Shown: positions 15,275-23,159, numbered from the stretch's first letter. The stretch is DNA of 64,000 nucleotides from Candidatus Gastranaerophilales bacterium (GCA_944323165.1 CALURK010000005.1:62001-126000), one strand, 5' to 3'. The notes: generated from the sequence alone by a model not told the origin. A program made the numbers and translations.

Positions 15275-16750
15275 ATGAAAGACTTATTAAAAAATTTAGA
15301 TATAGATTATTTATTAGTAAATTGTACTAACGAATATTTGGTTGAATATCCGGCTTTGAGTGAAAATGCCAGATATACTTTGACTGGTTTTTCCGGCTCT
15401 ACAGGAGATGCACTGATAACAGAGGATAATATTTATCTTTTTGTTGACGGAAGGTATCATACTCAGGCTGATATGGAAGCTAAAGCGGGCGTTACGGTTG
15501 TAAAACTGGGGCTTGGGCAACGACAGGATGAGGAAATTAAAAAGCTTATAAATCCTGATAAGGTATTAGGTATTGTGGCTAAAAAGGTTTCTCAAAAACG
15601 TTTGGAAGGGTTTGTGGGGTATCAAATTAAACTTTTGGATAAAGATCCTATAAATGATTTTACAGAACTTCATAATAGTGATGATTATGTTCAAGTAATT
15701 AAGCAAATAAATTATTTCCCCGAAAAACCTACTTTTGTCTCAAATTTGGAAGAAGTTTCGTATCTAACCGGAATGAGAGATTTTTCTAAAGACTGTTCTT
15801 CAAAAATTTGGGCAAAGTTATACGTTGACAGTAATTCAAGAAGATTATTTACAGATAGTAATGAGTGTGAAGAGTTTTTAAGAAATTATAAAGGCGAATT
15901 AATTGTAGATAAGACAAGTATAAATGCTTATGATTATGCACTTATAGAAAAACCTGTTCATAAAGCTTCTGATGTAAAGCTTCTGAAAGCGGTTAAATCT
16001 GATGATGAAATTGATGCGTATAAAAGGGCATTTGCAAAAACTGATTTGGCTGTAAAAGCAATAAGACAGTATATAGAGGATAATGAAAATCTTTCTGAAT
16101 ATGATATAGCGAAACGTTTGAGGGAAGAGTTTATTCATTATGGTGCAAAGTCTTTAAGCTTTAATTCTATTGTAGCGATTGATAATAATTCAGCTTTGGC
16201 TCATTACGCAAAGAATGCAAAGGATGTAATTTTAAAAGAGGGTTCTTTGGTTTTAATTGATTGTGGCGCTTATTATGAAAGTGGTTTAGCAACTGATATC
16301 ACAAGAGTTTTTGTTAAAGGAAAACCTTCTGGTTTACAAAAAAGAGTTTACACAACTGTATTAAAGGCCTTCTTAAATGCATTTAATTCCAATTTCGAAA
16401 CTGGATTTGAGTATGATAGGCTTGCGCACACAATTTTAGATAATAAGATTAATGGTTTCACATTTGGGCATGGTCTTGGGCATGGAATAGGAATTAATGT
16501 TCATGAAGCTCCACCGGCTCTTAACCAAACAGAAATTGCCCATACTAAAATTCAAGATAATATGACGTTTACAATAGAGCCAGGATTGTACAATCCGGAA
16601 TACTTTGGTGTTAGACTAGAGAATTCTTGTTCCAAAAAAGGTGGGAAAATTCATTCTTTTGTAAAAATAGGGTATGAGGGTAAACTAATTGATTTCAGTT
16701 TACTTAATGAACATGAAAGAGAGTGGCTCAGGGGTTTTGAAATTTTATGA
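15275..16750 (+). CDS. Aminopeptidase P family metallopeptidase (M24B)
   Basis: A 491-residue Xaa-Pro aminopeptidase-like enzyme that removes N-terminal residues linked to proline. Two creatinase-like N-terminal domains are followed by a pita-bread M24 domain with all five expected metal ligands: Asp in VLIDCGAYYESG, Asp in ATDITRVF, His in FGHGLGHGIGINVHEAP, Glu in FTIEPGLY and Glu in GVRLENS. Cytoplasmic. The stop codon overlaps the ATG of the downstream rRNA/tRNA methylase (ATGA), so they are coupled. Confidence 0.93.
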   Translation: MKDLLKNLDIDYLLVNCTNEYLVEYPALSENARYTLTGFSGSTGDALITEDNIYLFVDGRYHTQADMEAKAGVTVVKLGLGQRQDEEIKKLINPDKVLGIVAKKVSQKRLEGFVGYQIKLLDKDPINDFTELHNSDDYVQVIKQINYFPEKPTFVSNLEEVSYLTGMRDFSKDCSSKIWAKLYVDSNSRRLFTDSNECEEFLRNYKGELIVDKTSINAYDYALIEKPVHKASDVKLLKAVKSDDEIDAYKRAFAKTDLAVKAIRQYIEDNENLSEYDIAKRLREEFIHYGAKSLSFNSIVAIDNNSALAHYAKNAKDVILKEGSLVLIDCGAYYESGLATDITRVFVKGKPSGLQKRVYTTVLKAFLNAFNSNFETGFEYDRLAHTILDNKINGFTFGHGLGHGIGINVHEAPPALNQTEIAHTKIQDNMTFTIEPGLYNPEYFGVRLENSCSKKGGKIHSFVKIGYEGKLIDFSLLNEHEREWLRGFEIL

Positions 16751-17490
16751 AGATAACGAGTGTAAATAATGAGCTGGTAAAAGATACTGCTAAGCTAATG
16801 CAGAGAAAATATCGTGATGAAAGCGGGTTATTTTTGCTCGAAGGCGACAAATGTATAGAGGAGGCTTTGGAATCAGGACTTAAAATCGAACGTATTTTTA
16901 AACTTGAAGGCTATGAAAAATTTCCTGAAGGTATAGAAACGACAGAAGCTGTTTTATCCAAGATTTCATCAACATCAACTCCCCCAAAAGCCGTTGCCGT
17001 TGCACAAAAACAATCAAGGGAATGGAGTGTAGATTACAGAAGAGTAGTTTTGCTTGAAGATATAAAAGATGCTGGAAATCTTGGTACAATATTGCGTACT
17101 TCTGCTGCTTTCGGTATTGATGCTGTTATTTTGTATGGTGATACCGTTGATTTATACAATCCAAAATGTGTACGCTCGTCTGTTGGAAACTTGTGGAAAA
17201 TACCTGTATTCAATCTTAATTCTATTTCTAAATTACAAGAATTGTTTGGCGATTATGAAAGAGTAGCGACTCTGCCAAAGTCAGAAAAGAGTGTTTGGCT
17301 GTCTGAGTATGAAGCTCCTGAAAGATTTGTAGTTATGTTCGGAACAGAATCCTCTGGGCTAAGTGAAGAATTAAAAAACTTTGCTACCAAAAACTTGACA
17401 ATAGAAATGGATAGCAAGGTTGAATCTTTGAATTTAAGTATATCAACAGGGGTTATTTTGTATAAACTATTTACTCAAAATTCCTTTTAG
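16747..17490 (+). CDS. TrmH/SpoU-family RNA 2'-O-methyltransferase
   Basis: A SPOUT methyltransferase of 247 residues. An N-terminal substrate-binding region (LMQRKYRDESGLFLLEGDK) is followed by the three SpoU motifs: NLGTILRTSAAFGIDAVIL, VVMFGTESSGLSEEL and SLNLSISTGVILYKL, which make the knotted SAM site. Methylates a ribose in rRNA or tRNA; the exact site cannot be told (RlmB-like or TsnR-like). Its stop codon overlaps by three bases the stop of the convergent gene at 17487, so there is no intergenic terminator. Confidence 0.92.
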   Translation: MKITSVNNELVKDTAKLMQRKYRDESGLFLLEGDKCIEEALESGLKIERIFKLEGYEKFPEGIETTEAVLSKISSTSTPPKAVAVAQKQSREWSVDYRRVVLLEDIKDAGNLGTILRTSAAFGIDAVILYGDTVDLYNPKCVRSSVGNLWKIPVFNLNSISKLQELFGDYERVATLPKSEKSVWLSEYEAPERFVVMFGTESSGLSEELKNFATKNLTIEMDSKVESLNLSISTGVILYKLFTQNSF

Positions 17491-17699
17491 CCCCTTGTAT
17501 TGGAGTTTTCAAAAATATATCTGCTTTGGCTAAGCGCAAGCATTTTTAGAGAGCACTCTCCGTCTGCTCTGTTCATAACTCCTATGGATGATAGTCTTGC
17601 TATTACAAATTCATTTAAATCATCCGGAGAGATAAACAGAGGGCATTCATCGTTGCAAACCCTGTTTTCTGCAAAAGGGCAAGTTTTTATCATTTCCAT
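17487..17699 (-). CDS. Small cysteine-containing protein of unknown function
   Basis: A 70-residue protein starting MEMIKTCPFAENRVCNDECP, with four cysteines in CPF...C...C and one in GECSLK, so it may bind a metal (inference). I place the start at the ATG 17699 with GGAG nine bases upstream; a TTG five codons earlier is also open. The start lies just beyond the stop of the transketolase gene (17704), so it is the last gene of the wecG-transketolase unit. An opposite-strand frame over the same DNA exists but has no ribosome binding site and poor composition. I do not recognise the family. Confidence 0.7.
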   Translation of the reverse strand: MEMIKTCPFAENRVCNDECPLFISPDDLNEFVIARLSSIGVMNRADGECSLKMLALSQSRYIFENSNTRG

Positions 17700-17703
17700 A
17701 AAT

Positions 17704-18534
17704 TTATTCTCCAAGTTCTTTTAACGCCTGTTCTAATTGCTCATCATTAGGAGCCTTACCATGCCAGCCGGCCTGATTTTCCATAAAAGAAACTCCCTTT
17801 CCTTTTATAGTATGAGCAATGATGGCGCAAGGCTTTGTGCATTTTTTTGCAGTTTCTATTGCATCATAGATTTCATCAAAATTATGACCATTAATTTCAA
17901 TGACATTCCAATTAAAAGCCTTAAGTTTGTCATTTAAGTTATCAAGAGCCATAACATTCTCTGTACACCCATCAATTTGTAATTTGTTTCTATCAATAAT
18001 TACTATAAGGTTATCTAATTTCCTGTGTGCAGCTTGCATAAAAGCTTCCCAACAGGAGCCTTCTTGCAATTCTCCATCTCCGGTGTATACAACTACATTA
18101 GCCGGATTGTTTTTTAACTTTAATCCCAAAGCCATACCGCATCCTATAGATAGTCCCTGTCCTAAAGAGCCTGTCGAAGTTTCTATTCCCGGAAGGTATT
18201 TTTTAGCCGGATGGCCTTGTAATCTTGAATTAATTTTTCTAAAGGTCATCAATTCTTCTTCAGGGATAATATCTTTCATTGCAAGAATAGAATATAAAAG
18301 GGGGGAAGCGTGGCCCTTTGACAGAATAAATCTATCCCTATTTTCAAAATCGGGAGAATTATTCCATTCTTTTGGAATATTAAGAGCTTTTTTATATAAA
18401 ACTGTCAAAATATCAGCTCCAGAAAGAGATCCGCCTGGGTGGCCTGATTTGGAATTATGAACCATTTTTACAATGTTTCTTCTAACAATATTTGCAGTTT
18501 CTTTTAACTCTTTTTTTTCTATTTCTGTTAACAT
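17704..18534 (-). CDS. Transketolase, N-terminal (thiamine-diphosphate-binding) subunit
   Basis: The N-terminal half of a split transketolase, 276 residues. It carries the SGHPGGSLSGAD motif, SKGHASPLLYS, STGSLGQGLSIGCGMAL and the thiamine diphosphate/Mg motif GDGELQEGSCWEA. Split transketolases work as a pair with a separate pyrimidine-binding C-terminal subunit, in the pentose phosphate pathway or in supply of sugar precursors. That partner is not adjacent or anywhere in the window, which is unusual. Nine bases separate it from the wecG gene upstream and the small Cys protein follows. Confidence 0.93.
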   Translation of the reverse strand: MLTEIEKKELKETANIVRRNIVKMVHNSKSGHPGGSLSGADILTVLYKKALNIPKEWNNSPDFENRDRFILSKGHASPLLYSILAMKDIIPEEELMTFRKINSRLQGHPAKKYLPGIETSTGSLGQGLSIGCGMALGLKLKNNPANVVVYTGDGELQEGSCWEAFMQAAHRKLDNLIVIIDRNKLQIDGCTENVMALDNLNDKLKAFNWNVIEINGHNFDEIYDAIETAKKCTKPCAIIAHTIKGKGVSFMENQAGWHGKAPNDEQLEQALKELGE

Positions 18535-18543
18535 CTTAACCTC

Positions 18544-19263
18544 TTAAATTTTGTCTTTATAGCTAAGAACCTTAATTAAAAATAATGGTATTGCAGGAAA
18601 AATTCTCTTAAATCTGGAAGGTTGCATAATTGTTCTATATAGCCATTCCAAACACAATACTTGAAAAATCTTTGGAGCTCTCTTTACTGTTCCAGACCAA
18701 ACGTCTAAGCTCCCCCCGATACCAACCATAAGAGCAGGATTGAGTTCTTTTTTTGCTTCATATATAAATTTTTCTTGTTTAGGAGCACCGAGAGCGACTA
18801 AAATTAATTTAGGTGAATATTTTTTTAAATCTTCATAAATCTCAGAATTATTGTCAAAATAGCCGTTATGGTAATATACAATATTGAGTCCGCTTATTTC
18901 ATTTTCTAAATTTTTAACTGCTTTTGTTATAACATCTTCTTTTGCTCCAATGATAGCAACAGGAATATTACTAAGAGCTGCTTCTTGTAGTAATCTTTTA
19001 GCAAAATCCACTCCTGGAATTCTTTCAGCGCTTTTCCCTGTTAGCTTAAGCCCCAATGTAACTCCAACTCCATCAGGAATTACCATTTCAGCCTCTCTAA
19101 TAATGTTTTCAAAATAAGAATCGCTTTCTGCAGCCTGAAACATTTCAGGATTAATTGTTATAACCTGAGCTACTCTGTCGCCGTCAATTAAGCTTTTAGC
19201 TTTTGTAATGGCTTCGTCAAATGAATAATTATCAATTTTAAATCCCAGTAAATCTACACTCAT
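18544..19263 (-). CDS. WecG/TagA/CpsF-family glycosyltransferase
   Basis: A 239-residue family GT26 enzyme that adds a ManNAc-type or related sugar to a polyprenyl-linked intermediate in surface polysaccharide synthesis. Family motifs seen: VITINPEMFQAA, PDGVGVTLGLKLTGKS, ERIPGVDF, VALGAPKQEKFI and GVGGSLDVWSG-like GIGGSLDVWSGTVKRAPKIF, ending with the WLYRTIMQPSRFKR membrane-association region. The ATG at 19263 lies six bases behind TATAAT with no ribosome binding site, a candidate leaderless gene. It heads the unit containing the transketolase half. Confidence 0.93.
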   Translation of the reverse strand: MSVDLLGFKIDNYSFDEAITKAKSLIDGDRVAQVITINPEMFQAAESDSYFENIIREAEMVIPDGVGVTLGLKLTGKSAERIPGVDFAKRLLQEAALSNIPVAIIGAKEDVITKAVKNLENEISGLNIVYYHNGYFDNNSEIYEDLKKYSPKLILVALGAPKQEKFIYEAKKELNPALMVGIGGSLDVWSGTVKRAPKIFQVLCLEWLYRTIMQPSRFKRIFPAIPLFLIKVLSYKDKI

Positions 19264-19269
19264 ATTACC

Positions 19270-19275
19270 ATTATA
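19270..19275 (-). promoter_or_regulatory. -10 element of wecG, candidate leaderless start
   Basis: On the minus strand the sequence is TATAAT followed by only GGTAAT and then the ATG of wecG. Transcription would start at or within a base or two of the start codon; no Shine-Dalgarno is possible. Confidence 0.5.
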
Positions 19276-19331
19276 CCTAAAAATATAATTTAGGTAAATT
19301 ATTAAGAATTAATGAACAATTATACATCTTG

Positions 19332-19366
19332 TATCGTTTAATATTATGTGATTAAATAAAACGATA
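19332..19366. promoter_or_regulatory. Inverted repeat upstream of the secreted helical pair
   Basis: TATCGTTT (19332-19339) and AAACGATA (19359-19366) are perfect eight-base inverted arms separated by 19 AT-rich bases, in the divergent region between wecG and the gene at 19387. It could be an operator or a weak leader hairpin; spacing and position alone support this. Confidence 0.35.
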
Positions 19367-19386
19367 ATGAGAGAAAGGAGTTTAAT

Positions 19387-19701
19387 ATGAAAAAAATCTT
19401 AACATTAATGGCTATTGTTGCACTAACAGGGGCAATTGCTGCAAATGCTGCAGAATCAAGACTAGAGAATTTTGTAAACAAACAATTATCTCCAATTACC
19501 CAGAAGGAGAAAGAATTGAATGCTAAGATGGAAGCTCAACAAAAGGCAAACGAAGCAAAACAAGCAGAATTAAAGAAACAACAAGAAGAGCGTCAGGCTG
19601 CCAGAGAAAAACAAAAACAAGAAGCTCAAGCAAGACGCCAGGCAACAAAGGATGCTATCCAAGCTGAAAAAGATTACTGGAATTCACTAATTAAAAAATA
19701 A
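19387..19701 (+). CDS. Small secreted, charged helical protein (paralogue A)
   Basis: I do not recognise the family. The 104 residues begin with a Sec signal peptide (MKKILTLMAIVALTGAIAA, likely cut at ANA-AES). The mature part has ESRLENFVNKQLSPITQKEK, then about 45 residues almost wholly Lys, Gln, Glu, Ala and Arg (KKQQEERQAAREKQKQEAQ), and ends in KDYWNSLIKK. The middle should be one long solvent-exposed helix. It is paralogous to the next gene: both share the ESR..(F/W)VN...SPIT(Q/K)KE block, a charged helix and an aromatic C-terminal FW/YW.SL motif. A strong GAAAGGAG ribosome binding site and 11-base spacing to the next gene suggest a high-output two-gene unit. Confidence 0.82.
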   Translation: MKKILTLMAIVALTGAIAANAAESRLENFVNKQLSPITQKEKELNAKMEAQQKANEAKQAELKKQQEERQAAREKQKQEAQARRQATKDAIQAEKDYWNSLIKK

Positions 19702-19712
19702 AGGAAGGTAAT

Positions 19713-20084
19713 ATGAAAAAGATTCTTACTACTTTAATTGCCATAGTGTTAACTTCTTCTATAGCGGTTAATGCAGCAGAGTCAAGGGTTCAACATTGGG
19801 TAAATCATTGGATGTCGCCTATTACCAAAAAGGAAAGAGCGTACAATGATAAGCAAGCAGAAGCTCATAAAGCTCATAAAGCCAGACAGGCTAAATTAAA
19901 GAAACAGCAAAAAGAGCGTCAAAAAGCTTACGAAAAAAAGAAAAAAGACAGAGAAAAAGCTTATAAAAAGCAGCAAAGAGAAAGGGAAAAAGCTTTAAGG
20001 GAAGCTCAAAAACGAAGAGATGACAGAAATAAAGCTATTCGTGATGAGGCGAATTTCTGGAAATCACTTTTTCATAGAAAATAA
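19713..20084 (+). CDS. Small secreted, charged helical protein (paralogue B)
   Basis: A 123-residue paralogue of the preceding gene, with signal peptide (MKKILTTLIAIVLTSSIA, cut near VNA-AES), ESRVQHWVNHWMSPITKKER, a very basic helix (KKQQKERQKAYEKKKKDREK and similar) and the end ANFWKSLFHRK. It is more basic than paralogue A (Lys/Arg rich against Lys/Gln/Glu), so the pair could associate electrostatically with each other or with the envelope (inference). AAGGAAGG precedes the ATG. A strong terminator follows. Family unknown to me. Confidence 0.82.
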   Translation: MKKILTTLIAIVLTSSIAVNAAESRVQHWVNHWMSPITKKERAYNDKQAEAHKAHKARQAKLKKQQKERQKAYEKKKKDREKAYKKQQREREKALREAQKRRDDRNKAIRDEANFWKSLFHRK

Positions 20085-20094
20085 TAAAGTCTTG

Positions 20095-20123
20095 TAGGGA
20101 AGTTTATAACTTCCCTATTTTTT
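20095..20123 (+). terminator. Terminator of the secreted helical pair
   Basis: Ten-bp perfect stem TAGGGAAGTT / AACTTCCCTA with a three-base TAT loop, followed by six Ts and a G. It ends only 14 bases before the purB start codon, leaving just enough room for the purB -10 element. Confidence 0.9.
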
Positions 20124-20131
20124 GTTATAAT
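20123..20131 (+). promoter_or_regulatory. Extended -10 promoter of purB, candidate leaderless start
   Basis: TGTTATAAT, identical to the element before tatD, ends six bases before the purB ATG (20138). Because a terminator ends at 20123, purB must have its own promoter here, and the only place for an initiation site is at the start codon. No Shine-Dalgarno is present. Confidence 0.6.
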
Positions 20132-20137
20132 CAGTGT

Positions 20138-21421
20138 ATGATTGATAGATATTCAAGAGAAGAAATAAAGAAAATTTGGGACTTAAATACTAAGTTTGAT
20201 TATTACCTGAAAGTCGAGCTTGCTGTATGTGAAGCTTATTCTAAGCTGGGAGTGATTCCGACTCAGGCATTAGATGAAATTAAACAAAAAGCTGGGTTTT
20301 CTCTTGAGCGTATTGATGAAATAGAAAGAGAAGTTAAGCATGATGTAATTGCCTTTTTAACTTCTGTTAATGAAAATGTTGGTAAGGAAAACGCAAAGTA
20401 TATTCATATGGGCCTTACAAGTTCTGATGTTATAGATACTGCATTTGCTCTTCAAATAGTAGACAGTTCGAAGATTATTATGAAAGAACTCGATAACTTG
20501 ATAAGTGTTATAAGAGAAAAGGCTTTTAAGTATAAAAATACTGTTTGTATAGGACGTTCTCACGGAGTGCATGCAGAAGTTATGACTTTCGGTTTTAAAT
20601 TGTTGAATTGGTTAGATGGTTTAGAAAGAGCTAAGAAAAGTTTAATTTTTGCCCTAGAAGAGATTTCAGTAGGTCAAATATCAGGTCCTGTCGGTACTTA
20701 TAGCAATGTACCAGTAGAAATAGAAGCTTTAACTTGTGAGATTTTAGGTCTGAAACCGGCTAAGATTTCAACACAAATAATATCAAGGGACAGGCATGCT
20801 AAATTTATGTCATCTCTTGCAGTTTTAGCTGGCTTAATAGAACAGTTCGCAACAGAGATAAGACATTTGCAAAAAACAGAAGTAAGAGAAGTTGAAGAAG
20901 GTTTTGGAGCAAATCAAAAAGGCTCTTCTGCTATGCCTCATAAGAAAAATCCTGTTTTGTGCGAAAACCTTTGCGGGCTCTCTCGTGTAGTCCGCTCAAA
21001 CTTAATTGCTGCTTTAGAGAATATAAATCTCTGGCATGAAAGAGATATTTCTCATAGTTCTGCAGAGAGAATTATTTTCCCTGATTCACTCATTCTTATA
21101 GACTTTATGCTTCATAGATTCAAGGGTGTAATGGAAAATCTTGTAGTTCACGAAGATAATATGCTAAAAAATACGAAGCTTTATGGCGGGGTTGTTTTTT
21201 CACAAAAAGTTTTGTTAAAGCTGGTTGAAGAAAAAGGATATTCAAGAGAAGATGCTTATAGAATAGTACAAAAACATGCTCTTAATGCTTTAAATGGTGG
21301 CAATTTTAAAGAAGGCTTGAGGTCAGAAAATATACTTTCTGACGCTGAGTTAGAAGATTGCTTTGACGTTAATGATTATTTAAAGAATATCGACAAAATC
21401 TTTGAAAGATTTTCTGTTTAG
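20138..21421 (+). CDS. purB: Adenylosuccinate lyase
   Basis: PurB acts twice in purine synthesis, cleaving SAICAR and adenylosuccinate with release of fumarate. The 427 residues match the short bacterial form: MIDRYSREEIKKIWDL start, HDVIAFLTSVNE, MGLTSSDVIDTA, the catalytic His in RSHGVHAE and the superfamily signature GSSAMPHKKNPVLCENL. It is alone between a terminator and a gap of 224 bases and appears to be translated from a leaderless mRNA. Confidence 0.96.
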   Translation: MIDRYSREEIKKIWDLNTKFDYYLKVELAVCEAYSKLGVIPTQALDEIKQKAGFSLERIDEIEREVKHDVIAFLTSVNENVGKENAKYIHMGLTSSDVIDTAFALQIVDSSKIIMKELDNLISVIREKAFKYKNTVCIGRSHGVHAEVMTFGFKLLNWLDGLERAKKSLIFALEEISVGQISGPVGTYSNVPVEIEALTCEILGLKPAKISTQIISRDRHAKFMSSLAVLAGLIEQFATEIRHLQKTEVREVEEGFGANQKGSSAMPHKKNPVLCENLCGLSRVVRSNLIAALENINLWHERDISHSSAERIIFPDSLILIDFMLHRFKGVMENLVVHEDNMLKNTKLYGGVVFSQKVLLKLVEEKGYSREDAYRIVQKHALNALNGGNFKEGLRSENILSDAELEDCFDVNDYLKNIDKIFERFSV

Positions 21422-21435
21422 CACTAAAAATAGGC

Positions 21436-21459
21436 AAAAAAAAGAGTCTCAATGACTCT
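21436..21459 (-). terminator. Possible minus-strand terminator after spmB
   Basis: AGAGTC/GACTCT (21443-21448 / 21454-21459) with a five-base loop; read on the minus strand it is followed by eight Ts. It would stop transcripts running on from spmB. On the + strand no T run follows, so it is not an obvious purB terminator. Confidence 0.4.
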
Positions 21460-21524
21460 AAAAACTTTAATGTGTGAAGTGTAGTATATATGTGTATGTG
21501 TTTTATGTCTTATTAATATCCTTA

Positions 21525-21538
21525 TATATATAAAGTAT
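21525..21538 (+). promoter_or_regulatory. Shared 14-bp motif, copy 1
   Basis: TATATATAAAGTAT, identical to copies at 31813, 42289 and 42640. It lies in the 224-base gap between purB and the zinc-ribbon gene, 108 bases upstream of the latter's ATG. The rest of the gap is AT-rich; a looser half (ATACTTTA) of opposite polarity is at 21559-21566. Confidence 0.5.
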
Positions 21539-21645
21539 TTTTAAGGTAAATAATTGATATACTTTAATAAAAATGTAACAAATCTTAACATTTCTTTTGA
21601 CTAATTCTCTATTCTTATTAATAAAAGTTTAGAGAGGTTTAGCTA

Positions 21646-22029
21646 ATGTTTATAATAGATTTGTTGAATAAAATTAATCCAAAATGTCAGCATGAGCATG
21701 TGACACCCGATAAAGATTGTGGATATTGTCCTGATTGCGGTAAATTTATAAAAAATGAATGGTATATTACAAGATGTGCATGCTGTGGAGTTAAATTAAG
21801 AGCAGTGATTAAAAATGGAGAAGTTGTTCCGCAACACCATTATTGTTCAAATTGTGGAGGGGAAGAGTTTGTCGTTGAAAAATTGGAGCAAATAAACTTT
21901 ATAGACATTAATTTTGCAGTTCTAAAGAAACGTGTGGTAGAAGATGATAATAATAAAATTTGTTCTACAACACGCTGTTGGCAAGAAAGAACAGACGTGC
22001 AACCCAAATTGCTAGTACAATATTTGTAA
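21646..22029 (+). CDS. Zinc-ribbon protein of unknown function
   Basis: A 127-residue protein with about a dozen Cys and His residues in ribbon-like knuckles: CQHEHVTPDKDCGYCPDCGK, CACCGVKLRA and HHYCSNCGGEEF. This suggests two or three zinc sites and a role in nucleic acid or protein binding. A GAGAGG ribosome binding site precedes the ATG. The final 65 bases overlap, in antisense, the 3' end of the well-conserved spmB gene, so the C-terminal tail after about residue 106 is probably a read-through extension with little constraint (inference). Family unknown. Confidence 0.7.
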   Translation: MFIIDLLNKINPKCQHEHVTPDKDCGYCPDCGKFIKNEWYITRCACCGVKLRAVIKNGEVVPQHHYCSNCGGEEFVVEKLEQINFIDINFAVLKKRVVEDDNNKICSTTRCWQERTDVQPKLLVQYL

Positions 22030-22489
22030 TATCAGCGATTATTCCTGTAAGAAGTGCGTATCTGTATTTTTTTATGCCAACAGATCCAAAATAAACAGCA
22101 AGCACATAAAAAGTTGTTTCCGAGCTACCTACCATTATGGCTGCGAGCTTAGCAATATAAGAATCTGCTCCAGACTGTTTAACGATATCAGAAAATAGCC
22201 CAAGAGCAGCTGAGCCTGATAGTGGTCTTGTGAATATAAGCGGTATAATATCTGGCGGAATAATATTGTTAGCGAAAGCTTTAACGTATTCAAGTACTCC
22301 GGATGCTCTAAACATTGAAACTGCTACAATAATAGCTACCAGGTACGGAATTATTGAAATTGAAACTTTAAATCCGTCTTTTGCTCCTTCTATGAATTCT
22401 TCATAAACAGGAACCTTTTTTATTAATCCGAAAGAAAGGATAAATAATATCATAAGAGGGAGTATATAAAGAGAAATTTTTTCAATCAT
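21965..22489 (-). CDS. spmB: Spore maturation protein B-like membrane protein
   Basis: A 174-residue integral membrane protein of the SpmB / nucleoside-recognition (Gate) domain family, with several hydrophobic helices and the conserved FTRPLSGSAALGLF and VGSSETTFYVLAVYFGSVG segments. In Bacillus the SpmA/SpmB pair affects spore core dehydration, but the pair is widespread in bacteria that do not sporulate, where the substrate is unknown. It overlaps spmA by eight bases and its 3' end overlaps the convergent zinc-ribbon gene by 65 bases. Confidence 0.92.
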   Translation of the reverse strand: MIEKISLYILPLMILFILSFGLIKKVPVYEEFIEGAKDGFKVSISIIPYLVAIIVAVSMFRASGVLEYVKAFANNIIPPDIIPLIFTRPLSGSAALGLFSDIVKQSGADSYIAKLAAIMVGSSETTFYVLAVYFGSVGIKKYRYALLTGIIADITNIVLAIWVARLFFLANSVL

Positions 22490-23066
22490 ACTTCCTCCAG
22501 ACCTTTTGTAAAATTAAAGCTACAATAATTGCAGTCACAAAAGAAAGTGATGTAACAATAAGTGTAGGTAAGATAATTTCAGTAGGATTCTTAGCTCCAA
22601 ATCCCACCAATATAGCGATAACTGTAGCCGGAATGATTTGAAATCCAGCAGTATTCATCCCTAAGAACATACACATTGCATCTGTTGCTTTTGATTTATC
22701 AGGATTATCTTCTTGTAGTTCTTTCATAACTTTTAAGCCTATGGGAGTTGCTGCATTTGTAAGTCCAAGGGCATTTGCGGTTATACTCATAGTTATATCA
22801 CCTATTGCAGGGCTGTCTTTTTTTACATCCTTGAAAAGAAATTTTGTTATAGGAAAAAGGAATTTAGAGATTATTTGCACTAAACCGCTTTTTTCTGCAA
22901 TTCTCATAATTCCAAGCCAGAAAGCCATAATTCCAATAAGAGATAGCGAAATTTCTACCGCAGTATTGCATGCTCCAAGCATGGAACTTACAACTTTATC
23001 AAGTGTGTGATTAAAAATCCCCGCAACTATTGATACTGAAATAAGAATAAAAAATATATAATTCAT
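22482..23066 (-). CDS. spmA: Spore maturation protein A-like membrane protein
   Basis: The 194-residue partner of SpmB, also with the nucleoside-recognition Gate fold. Conserved parts include FWLGIMRIAEKSGLVQ, the MSITANALGLTNAATPIGLKVMKEL core (in parts) and MFLGMNTAGFQIIPAT. Multi-pass membrane protein. The ATG has no ribosome binding site; TAATAT lies six bases upstream, so this may be another leaderless start, less convincing than purB. Divergent from the giant coiled-coil gene. Confidence 0.92.
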   Translation of the reverse strand: MNYIFFILISVSIVAGIFNHTLDKVVSSMLGACNTAVEISLSLIGIMAFWLGIMRIAEKSGLVQIISKFLFPITKFLFKDVKKDSPAIGDITMSITANALGLTNAATPIGLKVMKELQEDNPDKSKATDAMCMFLGMNTAGFQIIPATVIAILVGFGAKNPTEIILPTLIVTSLSFVTAIIVALILQKVWRKYD

Positions 23067-23094
23067 ACATTAATATTAGAAAAAAAATTGGTAT

Positions 23095-23123
23095 TTGTCA
23101 CTATTTTTATATTAGTATATAAT
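23095..23123 (+). promoter_or_regulatory. Sigma-70-type promoter of the giant coiled-coil gene
   Basis: TTGTCA (23095-23100), a 17-base spacer and a perfect TATAAT (23118-23123). Expected start near 23130, giving a 30-base leader before the ATG at 23160. One of the clearest promoters in the window. Confidence 0.75.
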
Positions 23124-23159
23124 AAGTTATGAATGTAGAATGTGGGATAGAGTAGGTAT

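Noticed and set aside
17900-18460. 186-residue + strand frame inside the transketolase half
   Set aside because: Antisense to conserved transketolase motifs, no ribosome binding site and implausible Pro/Ser/Phe composition.
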